Shown: positions 43,601-51,602, numbered from the stretch's first letter. The stretch: 64,000 bases of DNA from Paenibacillus sp. PL91 (GCF_012935325.2 NZ_JABBYG020000008.1:1-64000), one strand, 5' to 3'. The notes: generated from the letters alone by a model not told the origin. Made by a program: numbers and translations.

Positions 43601-45229
43601 GCGAACCTAGACTGGATTGCGCTTGAGGAGACCGAGGCGGTTGCGCCAATCGAAGGCGTCGCATCGCTTCCGACAGCTTCGCTTAAGGTTGGAGCCTACA
43701 AAGGAACGAAAACGGTTGAGTTAGCGTCAGCAACAGAAGGAGCGTCCATCTACTATACGACGGATGGCACTATGCCGAGCAGCACGAACGGCCAATTGTA
43801 TAACGGACCGCTTACATTGTCGGAGCTGGCTGTGCTCCGCGTAATTGCGGTTAAAGCAGGCATGAAGGACAGCTTTGTTGCACCGTTTACGTATATCATT
43901 ACGCCTGGCGAGGTGCAGCCAACGCCGGAACCAACGGTGACACCTGAACCAACGACAGATCCGTCAACAGAACCATCGACAAAGCCGACAGCATCACCAA
44001 CGCCTGCACCGACGCCAGTGGCAACACCGGCGCCGACCACAGCACCGTCGACTGCACCGGGCGGAAAAGCGATTTCCGCACCAGCTCCGGTCATCGATGC
44101 CGCTAGCGGGCTTGGCAAAACGACAATAAGCCAAGCGCTTATCAACAGTGCCTTGAAGCCAGGCCAAGGCTCAAACGATGTCGTTCAAGTAGTAACCGTT
44201 GAAGTTCCGAAAGTGAACGGCGCTAAGGGCTATGAGGTGCAATTGCCAAAAGAGTCGATTAGCGCGGCGAAGCTAGCGGTACAGTATGAGATTGTAACGA
44301 GCGCCGGTACGGTTACTGTGCCGAGCAATATGCTGGCGTCACTGCCTGCGGATGCGAAGAGCGTATCCATCGTTATCTCGGGCGTAGACAAGACGAAGCT
44401 TAGCGAGGCTGCGCAAGCCGCACTCGGCAATCGCCTTGCCGTCGAGCTGAACCTCTACGTTGACGGGGTTAAGGTGGAATGGAGCAATCCAGAAGCTGCA
44501 GTAAACGTGTCGATTGCCTACAGCCCAAGCGCGGAGGAGCTGCGAAGGCCTGAGCTTATTACGGTATGGTACATTGACTCGGCAGGCAAAATCATTGCCG
44601 TACCTAGCGGCAAGTATGACAAAGCGAAAGGCGCCGTAACGTTTACCGTTCATCATTTCAGCACCTATGCGGTTGCTTTCGTGAACAAATCGTTTGACGA
44701 CCTGGGCAAGCATGTCTGGGCGAAGCAAGCGATTGAGGTAATGGCATCCAAGGGCGTTATCAACGGCGTATCGGAAAAAGCTTACGCGCCTGCCGAGCAG
44801 GTGAAGCGGGCAGATTTCATTTCGCTGCTTGTCAAAGCACTCGGACTAAGCGCAGCGGTTGACGGCAACTTCTCCGATGTGGCGAAGGATGCCTACTACT
44901 ACGATGCAGTGGCGATCGCGAAGAAGCTAGGCATAGTGACTGGGCGCGAAGATGGTGCCTTCGATCCGAACGCATCGATTACGAGACAAGAAATGATCGC
45001 GATGACAGCAAGAGCGCTCCATGTCTCCGGCAAAAAGCTGGAAGCGGGAAGCGCAGAACAGCTGAAGCCGTTCACGGATCTGAAGCAGCTGGCTTCATAT
45101 GCGGAGAGCAGCGCAGCCCTTCTTGTTGCGAACGGAATCGTAAAGGGAGACGGCTCCAAGCTTAATCCGCTTGGCCATACGACTCGCGCGGAAGCAGCAG
45201 TTATCATGTATGCGATTTATAACAAGTAA
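37667..45229 (+). CDS. Multi-domain secreted GH3-GH30 glycosidase with SLH anchor
   Basis: 2,520 aa from TTG 37667 behind GGGGAGGG. Signal peptide about 1-35. GH3 N-domain about 37-398 with nucleophile Asp317 (FVISDYNAI), GH3 C-domain about 412-633. A CBM6-like module spans 655-780. GH30 barrel about 845-1265 has acid/base Glu1022 (LQNEPLL) and nucleophile Glu1123 (LTERAVW). Further CBM-like modules span 1275-1392, 1400-1515, 1731-1855 and 1859-1990, with an Ig-like region between. A chitobiase-type C-terminal domain (2004-2078), Pro/Thr linker (2084-2135), unknown region and three SLH repeats (2342-2520) follow. It is a cell-bound beta-glucan or xylan degrader; exact bonds cannot be read. 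Confidence 0.92.
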   Translation: MKRKMSMMTVMLLVVSLMTSLLSVGAAPSSQAGGALPAYLDPAGSVEARAADLLSRMTLEERAGQMIQPEKANITPEEVKQYFIGSVLSGGGSFPNGKQQDSTREKWQTLIDSYQDGALSTRLGIPLLYGVDGVHGHNNVKGTTLFPHNIGLGAANNAELVKQIGAATAKEIRSTGANWDFAPTIAAPQDIRWGRTYEGYSGSQAISKALGAAYIEGLQGETAAERSQTKHVVGAAKHFIGEGYTDNGTNQGNITKYTEDELLASDLSMYKAAVDAGVQTVMASYHSIQGLKMHANKRLLTDVLKGELGFKGFVISDYNAIQQITRDQDGKAVSGLKNQLLVSVNAGVDMFMLTGDWKASLNHLISLVKDGSITEERLNDAVLRILKVKISSGLFENPKADADLAGYFGADEHRTLARQAVAESLVLLKNDVVNGSPIMSQLKGMDKVFVAGKNANDIGNQAGGWSITWQGASGAITTGTTIYEGLKEVAGAGKTVTYNKHGRGAAGYDVAIAVVGETPYAETAGDRTSLNLDEEDLATIANIRAADPSIPLVVVLVSGRPLTIADQMDDWDALVAAWLPGTEGQGVADVLIGDKAFKGKNPIKWPFYLTNYPIMTESSPNLLFPIGYGLTSEQATPALPAKPVQPEAPSQPLPGKLEAESFVAKSSGLNTEDTQDTGGGKNVGWTTGGAWLDYTVKVNEPGTYSAAFRYAGNGGATGMKNKTEEGATVGTLSVGSTGGWQSWQTATVDNVVLSKAGVQKLRLEFIAGDINFNWVEFTRTGDVPAGGGGSTEPGNGGEEQPVLVAGAVESWISSERDAGNRQWYYADRYLAGDKKLEQQANLDFTLPDNSKATTITIDPDKTYQSMLGIGSSMEEATIHNLVKMSPSKQEELLRSLIDKENGIGMSLVRLTIGTSDFTAQKFYSYNDLPAGETDVELSKFSIQKDIDFGIIPTVKKMQAINSDVKFFASPWSPPGWMKTTDSMVRGQVKEEYLPVLAAYYVKFLEAYAEHGIYFEGMTLQNEPLLEIDYPSTAMSWQQASRLAKLLRAKLDQNSNEKIKNVKLWMFDHNPGDTMAYPAQILGNPVEGAYDAIEGTAFHDYGGELSMMTTLQNLFPEKSVYLTERAVWGTSGADRIAQYFRNYARSYNSWVTMLDSDISTHQWVGIPDPTPIVQDSSNPDNYWKLPEYYLMGQFTKFVKPGYVRIDSNYGSAATVTNVAFASPDGSEIVTVVINQTNDPQPFKMLIDGLQINAVIPAKSAATYRWDRTQIANVPATIDATRFASAEGVYQVNPNGYLGSFDASGTAAFDYVVHVDEAGEYDLDLALAGKQRDASVDFSLEGQPLVTLPIKQPTYEWENFTNQRVRVVLPAGTHKLTMAASKNDYNIKSITFTKAEAAPIQLPGLIEASKFTAALNVLVNGSAVSYADPNDWMEYQVQVPADGSYGITYQYATEQAGAKAELSSDAAVLQTTDLPSSNGWDAWATVTDNVTLTEGLHTLRIRIVGSAFNLKAIAVGPAILAETAGITEGAEAGSELIVKLYNDSFKEELTAANWSIAGYAGTVVDSVYRVDDHTAKLVVGGFAARDYDSDRAVTVTSSVYEAASGSLGQTMKTQVLFKANNDAESLSLSDSALAYGVNGKELVLSIAGGTFVEQNLNAITLSGSGTTQGGVSLRSAELLTPQSVKLTLNWNETVYYNELELQVNVPVNAYDDSTGGTALTARTALLGTENVKTPIHLLTFNSLDQFNKLKGFAVTGSGSSSGLTQIDAGDYADYLVHVPAAGPYVVTLKATSNGQALNGIALEAENGAVRKTITVPNLYNQVVELRVVIDLKEGDQKIRLAAGASGYSLSGIKFEPHIVQVMDQSAAMKIEAESYSRADAAAVQSNMDGQTLKFKNVGFIAAAGSLYFDVSIAKTGFYKATYRYATPQAGVSGTLSVDGHKLSTTPLGASGGWDSYTETSGIVQLAEGMQTIQFTSNNDGANLDWIALEETEAVAPIEGVASLPTASLKVGAYKGTKTVELASATEGASIYYTTDGTMPSSTNGQLYNGPLTLSELAVLRVIAVKAGMKDSFVAPFTYIITPGEVQPTPEPTVTPEPTTDPSTEPSTKPTASPTPAPTPVATPAPTTAPSTAPGGKAISAPAPVIDAASGLGKTTISQALINSALKPGQGSNDVVQVVTVEVPKVNGAKGYEVQLPKESISAAKLAVQYEIVTSAGTVTVPSNMLASLPADAKSVSIVISGVDKTKLSEAAQAALGNRLAVELNLYVDGVKVEWSNPEAAVNVSIAYSPSAEELRRPELITVWYIDSAGKIIAVPSGKYDKAKGAVTFTVHHFSTYAVAFVNKSFDDLGKHVWAKQAIEVMASKGVINGVSEKAYAPAEQVKRADFISLLVKALGLSAAVDGNFSDVAKDAYYYDAVAIAKKLGIVTGREDGAFDPNASITRQEMIAMTARALHVSGKKLEAGSAEQLKPFTDLKQLASYAESSAALLVANGIVKGDGSKLNPLGHTTRAEAAVIMYAIYNK

Positions 45230-45540
45230 ATAAGCGGACTGTAATTGGCAGAGTATAATTGCTCGGCAAAAGGAAGGCAGGTCATGGTTCCCACCATGGC
45301 CTGCTTTTTTTTGCTGCATACGAAACGGAGATGATACGAGGAGGTTCTGCTGCACTTTGTGCAATGTAAGGACCTCGTACCCGGGAAGCGCTCTTTGCAC
45401 GAGGGTATTAGCAGTATTTTGTGCAATGGCCTACATGAAGGAAGCGGAATCTATGAAAATTTTTTCAAAATAGCCATTTGCCGTTCACTCTCTTAATCTT
45501 TCGAATAGGATGTGGTTAACAACCGGAAGGAGCTGATCAT
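45230..45540. other. Intergenic region after the glycosidase gene
   Basis: It contains a terminator (45275-45312) and a direct repeat TTTGTGCAATG at 45356 and 45418. I see no gene. Confidence 0.5.
45275..45312 (+). terminator. Terminator after glycosidase gene
   Basis: GGCAGG and ATGGT pair with ACCAT and CCTGC around TCCC, followed by eight T. Confidence 0.85.
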
Positions 45541-45741
45541 GTGTCATTTTATCTAAAGCTGCGCACGTACCAAGGGAGAAATGTAGAGGTCGTTCTCTCG
45601 AATAGCGAAGCGATTGCGGGTGTTTTGATTAAGGTAGGCTTCTCCTATGTAGTCGTTCAAACCTTGAGTGTGCCCGGATACGATGGAACGGAGGATGTGC
45701 TTATACGCTCCCGTGTCATCGATTATGTACGAATTATATAG
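45541..45741 (+). CDS. Small Sm-like hypothetical protein, 66 aa
   Basis: GTG 45541 follows GGAAGGAG. The product is all-beta by pattern (FYLKLRTYQGRNVEVVLSN, AIAGVLIKVGFSYVVVQ, VLIRSRVIDYVRII), resembling a small Sm-like or DUF2642-type barrel found in Bacillota spore and surface proteins. It is the first gene of the glycan operon, and the next reading frame begins inside its 3' end. Confidence 0.65.
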   Translation: MSFYLKLRTYQGRNVEVVLSNSEAIAGVLIKVGFSYVVVQTLSVPGYDGTEDVLIRSRVIDYVRII

Positions 45742-46564
45742 GCAGGGCTGTACAGACGGCGGGCGGAGACGTGACCTCGTCAAGCGACTGATGGAGGACA
45801 AGCAATCGTTGCCCGTGCTTGCGCATGGAATGGGTTTCTCCCGGCTCGGAAAACGCAGCCGCGTTCAGCAGCGCTTGTCCGTCATTATTCCGGCGCAGAA
45901 CGAGGAAGCGACCATTGGGCATGTCATCCAAGAAATAAAGCAGCTATCGCCGGCTGAAATTATCGTTGTCGTAAATGGAAGCGATGATCGGACCGAAAGG
46001 ATCGCTCGTGAGCTGGGCGCTTCGACTATCGTTTATCAGGAGCCGCTGGGTACAGATGTTGGCCGCGCAATCGGCGCCCATGCGGCATCCGGTGAGCAAT
46101 TATTGTTTGTGGATGGCGACTTTGTCATCTCATGGAAGGAGCTTGTCCCTTTTGTGGATGCGGTGCTCAAGGAATGTGATTTGGCTGTTAATAAGCTGGA
46201 TCACCACCTTCGCATGCGCGTTCCGTGGAGTGCTGTTACGACATTGAAAATAGCGCTCAATATGGCTTTGGGCCGCGGGGAGCTTGCGAATGCATCGCTT
46301 GTCCCTGTGCCGTTCGCCATGAATAGACGGGTGCTGGAGGTCGTTCATTGGTCCACGCTGCTATGCCCGCCGAAGGCTTACGCGCTTGCTGTGCAAGCAG
46401 GCTTGTCCGTCAAGCCGGCGCATAAGGTTGAGGTGGATCGGCTGAACCGCTATCGACCGCATAAGCACAATAAACGCGGGAATGATCACTCACTGGCTGC
46501 ATTGCAAATCATCGGAGATCATTTTGAAGCTCTGCATGCCATCCAAAGCAGAAGGGGGATTTGA
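45725..46564 (+). CDS. Family 2 glycosyltransferase
   Basis: 279 aa if it begins at ATG 45725; the start is uncertain because no binding site is clear and the gene overlaps the previous one by 17 bases. The GT-A fold starts with RLSVIIPAQNEEATIGHVIQEI (about 49-70), then EIIVVVNGSDDRTERIARELGA, and DXD-type QLLFVDGDFV near 130. The C-terminal part has a hydrophobic LKIALNMALGRGELAN segment. Similar enzymes use nucleotide sugars to extend surface or undecaprenyl-linked glycans. It is followed by another glycosyltransferase with nearly no gap. Confidence 0.85.
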   Translation: MYELYRQGCTDGGRRRDLVKRLMEDKQSLPVLAHGMGFSRLGKRSRVQQRLSVIIPAQNEEATIGHVIQEIKQLSPAEIIVVVNGSDDRTERIARELGASTIVYQEPLGTDVGRAIGAHAASGEQLLFVDGDFVISWKELVPFVDAVLKECDLAVNKLDHHLRMRVPWSAVTTLKIALNMALGRGELANASLVPVPFAMNRRVLEVVHWSTLLCPPKAYALAVQAGLSVKPAHKVEVDRLNRYRPHKHNKRGNDHSLAALQIIGDHFEALHAIQSRRGI

Positions 46565-46572
46565 GGAGACAA

Positions 46573-47271
46573 ATGGTACAGAGAGAGCCTGGAAAAGTAA
46601 GTGTTGTGATAACGAACCATAATCGTGCGGCATATCTGACAGAATGTCTGGATAGCTTGCATCGGCAGACCTATTTGAACAAAGAAATTATTATCGTGGA
46701 CGATGCCTCGACCGATAGATCGGTTGACGTTGTCAGAGCATGGTGCGAAAAAAATAATGTAATCGGGACGGAGTCCGTCCTCCTTGTTCGGCTGCCTAGA
46801 AACGCTGGATTCTCAGGCGCTATTACGACGGGCTTCTTTCTTGCCAGAGGGGAGTATATTGCTGTACAGGATTCTGATGATTTTTCGCACTCGTCCCGCT
46901 TGGAGAAGCAAGTAGCATATTTGGTTAACAAACCGGATGTCGCATTAGTCGGAACGAACTATGCATCCTTTGAAGACGAAGCGCCAAAGCGGAAATACGT
47001 CCCGGCTAATTGGCTAAGCTATGGCGAGGAAATCCGCAGCGTTTACCGAAATGGCGGCCATTGCATTTGCCATGGAACCATTATGTTTCGCGGTGACGTA
47101 TTCGATCGTATCGGAGGACTTAGCCGCCGCGTCGCCGGTGCTGAGGATTATGATTTTATCGTTAAATTTTTGCATCATCACGCCCGCATTGAAAATATGC
47201 CTGAAATTTTATATTACTACCGCTTGCATACGAATCAACGCTCATTAGCCTATTACGCCAAAAAGGAGTGA
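46573..47271 (+). CDS. Family 2 glycosyltransferase
   Basis: 232 aa from ATG 46573 behind TTGAGGAGA. GT-A fold: KVSVVITNHNRAAYLTECLDSLHRQTY, then EIIIVDDASTDRSV, a metal-binding region EYIAVQDSDDFSHSSRLEKQ (Asp-Ser-Asp), and DVALVGTNY. It belongs to the same group as WcaA-like surface transferases. The C-terminus includes the acceptor-side segment AGAEDYDFIVKFLHH. The next gene starts after five bases. Confidence 0.9.
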   Translation: MVQREPGKVSVVITNHNRAAYLTECLDSLHRQTYLNKEIIIVDDASTDRSVDVVRAWCEKNNVIGTESVLLVRLPRNAGFSGAITTGFFLARGEYIAVQDSDDFSHSSRLEKQVAYLVNKPDVALVGTNYASFEDEAPKRKYVPANWLSYGEEIRSVYRNGGHCICHGTIMFRGDVFDRIGGLSRRVAGAEDYDFIVKFLHHHARIENMPEILYYYRLHTNQRSLAYYAKKE

Positions 47272-47276
47272 ATGAA

Positions 47277-48401
47277 ATGACGAGCTCGCCGTTATCCGTG
47301 TTGATGGCACTAGACAGTATGGATGCCGGTGGCACGGAAACACATGTATTAAGCTTGGCAACAGCATTAATAAACAGCGGTCAACGGGTAAGCCTGATTT
47401 CGTCTGGCGGGCCTCTGCGGCCACAATTCGAGGAAGCGGGATGCTCCGTATTTTCATTTGATTTCCGAGCAACCAGCTCTCCTCCCTATGCGGATCGATT
47501 GGCGAGGCTTAAAGACATTATTCGTAGTCAAAAGATTGATATCGTTCATGTCCATCAGACGCCATCCGGCCTGTTCGCCGCAAAAGCGGCAGACCAATTA
47601 GCTATTCCAATGATCCTTACCGCCCATGGCACCTATTATCCGCAAGTGGGCATGAAGAGCTTGCTTGCCTCCGCTAAAGCGGTTATCAGCGTCAGCCCCC
47701 CTGTTCAGCGCTATATTGAGCAGCTTGGCTTCACATCTGCAATCATACCGAATGGAATCGACTTGACGGCGTTTTATCCGTCTAAGCACTCGAAGCTGCG
47801 CTCAGACTTAGGCATCGCGGAGGATGCGGTCGTTCTGGTCTATGCAAGCAGGCTGGCATGGGGGAAGGGGTCGGCATGCGACACTTTGCTGCGAGCCATG
47901 AAGGATCTGCATCAATATGGGTGGGATCGGCTGCAGCTTATCGTCGTGGGGGACGGTCCCAAATATGAAGCGATAAATGCACTCGCTTCATTCATACAGG
48001 AGGAGAGCGGACGGAAATTCATCCACATGCTGGGCAAGCAGTCGCAAATGCGAGAGTGCTATAATGCTGCGGATATCGTTGTCGGCACAGGGCGGGTCGC
48101 GCTTGAGGCGATGGCTTGCGAGAAGCCGGTGCTTGCCGTTGGCAACCATGGCTATTATGGCTGGATAGAGCCGGACACTTATGAGCAGGCATGGTCGCAT
48201 TATTTTGGTGACCACGGCTCTTACAGCCGATATTCTCGCTATCTTTTTTCAAGTGACATTGCACATGGCTGCCGTCGGCTAGAGGAGCTGCGGGCATGGG
48301 GAAGAGAAGGGAGACGGTGGGTGGAGCGCGAGTTTCATATTGACCGGGCTCTTGAACAGACGATGAATGTATATCGTTCAGCAACAGGCAAATCATCATG
48401 A
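47277..48401 (+). CDS. Family 4 glycosyltransferase
   Basis: 374 aa from ATG 47277 behind AAAGGAG. GT-B fold with N-terminal GGTETHVLSLATALINSGQ (about 16-34) and HQTPSGLFAAKAADQL. The C-terminal nucleotide-sugar part has IIPNGIDLTAFYP, VVLVYASRLAWGKG (about 182-195), then VVGDGPKYEAI and the donor Glu motif VVGTGRVALEAMACEKPVLA near 265-285. It retains the anomeric configuration and probably adds a sugar to the same surface glycan as its neighbours. It is followed by a pyruvyltransferase-like gene. Confidence 0.92.
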   Translation: MTSSPLSVLMALDSMDAGGTETHVLSLATALINSGQRVSLISSGGPLRPQFEEAGCSVFSFDFRATSSPPYADRLARLKDIIRSQKIDIVHVHQTPSGLFAAKAADQLAIPMILTAHGTYYPQVGMKSLLASAKAVISVSPPVQRYIEQLGFTSAIIPNGIDLTAFYPSKHSKLRSDLGIAEDAVVLVYASRLAWGKGSACDTLLRAMKDLHQYGWDRLQLIVVGDGPKYEAINALASFIQEESGRKFIHMLGKQSQMRECYNAADIVVGTGRVALEAMACEKPVLAVGNHGYYGWIEPDTYEQAWSHYFGDHGSYSRYSRYLFSSDIAHGCRRLEELRAWGREGRRWVEREFHIDRALEQTMNVYRSATGKSS

Positions 48402-48414
48402 AGGGCGGTATAGC

Positions 48415-49473
48415 ATGAAACGAATTTTGTATGTGGGCTGGTTAGGATTCAACAATATTGGTGATGAGCTGATGTGGCTCTTGTTCCGTGATCGGTGCAG
48501 AGCCTATCTGCCTGACAAGCATTATGACGTCATACCATCGATACCGGGCGTCGATATCCGTAATCCGGGACCGTATGACACGGTCGTGCTGGGCGGAGGC
48601 TCTCTCCTCATTCCAGGGTATATTGACGTTGCTTATCAAGCCGCTCAGAAGGGCAAGAACGTACTGATCTGGGGAAGTGGCCATGACAGGCAGGACTTTC
48701 CCGTGTTCGATGCAGAAGGAAAAGTATCAGCTAATCTAGCCTACACGGGGGGAAACGAAGGGACAAACGAGAAGCTGGCGGAGCTCGTTCGAAAATCGGT
48801 GTATTGCGGCGTGCGCGGCCCTTTGTCCTATCAATTTCTGGAGCATTCCGGCGTTGATATGGCGCATGCGATTATTAGCGGCGATCCAGCCTTTCTGCTG
48901 CCCGCGCCATCGCCGCGAAAACGAGCGCAAGAGAGCCGAACGATAGGCGTAAACTGGGGAACGGCCTATAATCGGATTTTTGGCGGAAATGAGGAGAAGG
49001 TGGAGCAGCAATTGGCAGAGGCGCTGCGCAAGCTTATCTCACAGGGCTACCGCATACGCATTTTTCCGGTATGGGGCCCGGATCGGGAAGCATGCAAGAG
49101 GCTGTATGCCAGGCTTGGAGACAAAGATAAAGTTGAGCTCGATCTTGAGCTCTATCATCATGAGGATTTGCTCGATAGGCTGAAGTCTTGCGTACTAACG
49201 ATTAACTTCAAGCTGCATGCTAGTTATCTGTCGGCCGCTGCCGACGTGCCTTTCATCTGCCTTGGTTACCGCTTCAAATCCATCGACTTCGGCTTCTCCA
49301 TCAACCTTTCTGAATTCGTGCTGTCGACAGGCGACGAGCGGCTCGGGGAGAGCATATTGGATAGAGTGGGCAGGATTGAAAAAGAAGCGGCAGCTATCCG
49401 CGGGATGTTTTATACCGAGCAAAAACAATATCGGCTGCTGCTCGAAAAGCCTTTTCTAGAGGGACTGCTTTAA
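48415..49473 (+). CDS. Polysaccharide pyruvyltransferase family protein
   Basis: 352 aa from ATG 48415 behind GAAGGGCGG. Family blocks: GFNNIGDELMWLLF (about 10-23), TVVLGGGSLLIPGY, GVRGPLSYQFLEHSGV, ISGDPAFLL, and LTINFKLHASYLSAAADVPFICLGYRFKS (near 260-290) with the conserved His. The family includes CsaB, which puts a ketal pyruvate on wall polymer and thereby makes the SLH ligand. This copy may serve that or another surface glycan; no flippase or CsaA is present here. It is the last gene of the operon and is followed by a terminator. Confidence 0.9.
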   Translation: MKRILYVGWLGFNNIGDELMWLLFRDRCRAYLPDKHYDVIPSIPGVDIRNPGPYDTVVLGGGSLLIPGYIDVAYQAAQKGKNVLIWGSGHDRQDFPVFDAEGKVSANLAYTGGNEGTNEKLAELVRKSVYCGVRGPLSYQFLEHSGVDMAHAIISGDPAFLLPAPSPRKRAQESRTIGVNWGTAYNRIFGGNEEKVEQQLAEALRKLISQGYRIRIFPVWGPDREACKRLYARLGDKDKVELDLELYHHEDLLDRLKSCVLTINFKLHASYLSAAADVPFICLGYRFKSIDFGFSINLSEFVLSTGDERLGESILDRVGRIEKEAAAIRGMFYTEQKQYRLLLEKPFLEGLL

Positions 49474-49493
49474 GCGAATTTGCTATTCTTAAT

Positions 49494-49543
49494 GAAGAGA
49501 AGCTGTCTAAGGTCGATGACCTTGGGCAGCTTCTCTTTTTTTT
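49494..49543 (+). terminator. Terminator after glycan operon
   Basis: AGAGAAGCTGTCTAAGGTC pairs with GACCTTGGGCAGCTTCTCT around GAT, then eight T. Confidence 0.92.
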
Positions 49544-49562
49544 GAATTTTTCCAAAATCAAG

Positions 49563-49629
49563 TTGACAGTAAAAAATAGTTTATGTTATATAAAAATAAG
49601 GATTAGCACTCTATAGATATGAGTGCTAA
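49563..49629 (+). promoter_or_regulatory. htpG promoter with CIRCE element
   Basis: TTGACA at 49563-49568, 17-base spacer, TTATAT at 49586-49591. Downstream is a perfect CIRCE operator: TTAGCACTC (49603-49611), nine bases, GAGTGCTAA (49621-49629). HrcA is the known repressor of this site. Confidence 0.93.
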
Positions 49630-49709
49630 TATGGAAGAGGTACAACCTTGCCGCCAAAGGCATGCAGTAACCGTTATGCTTGAATGATGAATGGAAAGGG
49701 GACTTACTC

Positions 49710-51590
49710 GTGTCCAAAACACAGTTTAAAGCCGAATCGAAACGATTGCTGGAAATGATGATTAACTCCATTTATACGCAAAGAGAGATCTTCCTTAGAG
49801 AGCTGATTTCTAATGCGAGCGATGCCATCGACAAACTATATTACAAAGCGCTAACCGATGATCAGCTGGTATTCAACAAAGAGGACTATTATGTCAAAGT
49901 CGTTGCCGACAAGGAAAAACGGACGCTTACCATTACGGATACAGGTATTGGAATGACGAAGGAGGATCTTGAAAACAATCTTGGCGTCATTGCGAAGAGC
50001 GGCTCCTTTGCGTTCAAAAATGAAAATGAGCTGAAGGACGGCCACAATATTATCGGCCAATTTGGCGTTGGTTTCTACTCCGCGTTTATGGTGGCTGACG
50101 TCGTTACGGTTGTGACTAAGGCTCTTGGCAGCAACGAGGCGTTCAAATGGGAATCAACGGGGGCGGACGGCTATACGATCGAGCCTTGCGAGAAGGATTC
50201 GGTAGGTACGGAAATCGTCTTGAACATTAAAGAAAATACCGAGGACGACCAATACGACGAGTATTTGGAAGAATACCGCTTAAAATCAATTATCAAAAAA
50301 TATTCCGATTTCATCCGTTATCCGATCAAGATGGATGTGAAGGGCCAACGTCCTAAGGCAGATGCGGAAAACGAGTTTGAGGAATATAAAGAAGAGCAGA
50401 CCGTCAACAGCATGGTGCCGATATGGCGGAAAAATAAAAATGAGCTTACGCAGGAAGATTACGATCAATTTTATTTCGAGAAGCGCTACGGCTTCGATAA
50501 GCCGATTAAGCATCTTCATATTAGCGCGGACGGCGCTGTTGTCTATAATGCGATTTTGTATATTCCGGAAAGCACGCCTTTCGACTACTATACGAAGGAA
50601 TTCGAGAAAGGGCTGGAGCTTTATTCGAATGGCGTGTTGATTATGGATAAATGCTCGGACCTGCTTCCGGATTATTTCAGCTTCGTCAAAGGAATGGTTG
50701 ATTCGGAGGATCTTTCTCTTAATATTTCGAGAGAAATGCTGCAGCATGACCGCCAGCTGAAGCTGATCGCCAAAAATATCAACAGCAAAATCAAGAGCGC
50801 GCTGCAGGGCATTTTGAAGGATGATCGGAACAAGTACGAATCCTTCTATAAAGCGTTCGGCAGACAGCTTAAATTCGGGGTTTACAACGATTACGGCGCC
50901 AACAAAGACGTCCTTCAAGATTTGCTGCTGTTCCACTCCTCCAAGGAGAACAAGCTCGTTACGCTGGATGAGTACGTATCGAGAATGAGCGAGGATCAGA
51001 AATATATTTATTATGCTTCAGGCGAGTCGATCGAAAGAATCGATAGACTGCCGCAAACCGAGATGGTAACGGACAAAGGGTTTGAGATTTTGTACTTTAC
51101 CGATGACATCGATGAGTTTGCGATCAAGATGGTCGGGAAATATAAGGATAAAGAATTCAAGTCGGTATCAAGCGGCGATCTCGGCATTGAAGCAGACGCT
51201 AACGATACTGAAACGGCTGAAGAGCAGGATCTGAACAAGGAGCTATTTGAACAGATGAAAACGATCCTTCAGGATAAAGTGAAGAGCGTAAAAGCATCAA
51301 AACGTCTCAAAACGCATCCTGTATGCTTGTCCACCGAAGGAGAAGTTACGATCGAAATGGAAAAAATATTGAAGGCGATGCCGAACAACCAAGGTGTCCA
51401 AGCGGACAAGGTTCTGGAAATCAATATCAATCATGAAATTTTCCAATCGCTCAAAAACGCCTACAGCAACGATAAAGAGAAGTTGAGCCTATACACGAGC
51501 TTGCTCTATAATCAAGCGCTGTTGATTGAAGGGCTGCCTATTCAAGATCCAGTAGCATTTACGAACGATATTTGTAAAGTAATGGCATAG
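49710..51590 (+). CDS. htpG: Molecular chaperone HtpG (Hsp90 family)
   Basis: 626 aa from GTG 49710 behind AAAGGGG. Domain order is N-terminal GHKL ATPase (about 1-220; LRELISNASDAIDKL, DTGIGMTKEDL, IGQFGVGFYSAFMVAD), middle client domain (about 230-430; SEDLSLNISREMLQHDRQLK) and C-terminal dimerisation domain (to 626). It refolds or holds client proteins with ATP. The length is normal. It is monocistronic, preceded by a CIRCE and followed by a bidirectional terminator that also forms the end of the facing gene. Confidence 0.97.
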   Translation: MSKTQFKAESKRLLEMMINSIYTQREIFLRELISNASDAIDKLYYKALTDDQLVFNKEDYYVKVVADKEKRTLTITDTGIGMTKEDLENNLGVIAKSGSFAFKNENELKDGHNIIGQFGVGFYSAFMVADVVTVVTKALGSNEAFKWESTGADGYTIEPCEKDSVGTEIVLNIKENTEDDQYDEYLEEYRLKSIIKKYSDFIRYPIKMDVKGQRPKADAENEFEEYKEEQTVNSMVPIWRKNKNELTQEDYDQFYFEKRYGFDKPIKHLHISADGAVVYNAILYIPESTPFDYYTKEFEKGLELYSNGVLIMDKCSDLLPDYFSFVKGMVDSEDLSLNISREMLQHDRQLKLIAKNINSKIKSALQGILKDDRNKYESFYKAFGRQLKFGVYNDYGANKDVLQDLLLFHSSKENKLVTLDEYVSRMSEDQKYIYYASGESIERIDRLPQTEMVTDKGFEILYFTDDIDEFAIKMVGKYKDKEFKSVSSGDLGIEADANDTETAEEQDLNKELFEQMKTILQDKVKSVKASKRLKTHPVCLSTEGEVTIEMEKILKAMPNNQGVQADKVLEININHEIFQSLKNAYSNDKEKLSLYTSLLYNQALLIEGLPIQDPVAFTNDICKVMA

Positions 51591-51602
51591 GCTTGCGCGA
51601 CA

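Noticed and set aside
43753..44145. Gly/Val-rich minus-strand frame
   Set aside because: It is the reverse complement of the Pro/Thr-rich linker of the large glycosidase; its composition mirrors the repeats.
45356..45428. Direct repeat TTTGTGCAATG as a mobile element border
   Set aside because: Two 11-base copies only, with no inverted ends or transposase; chance or a minor duplication is enough.
50286..50936. 216-codon minus-strand frame opposite htpG
   Set aside because: A shadow of a strongly coding gene on the other strand, with no start signal.
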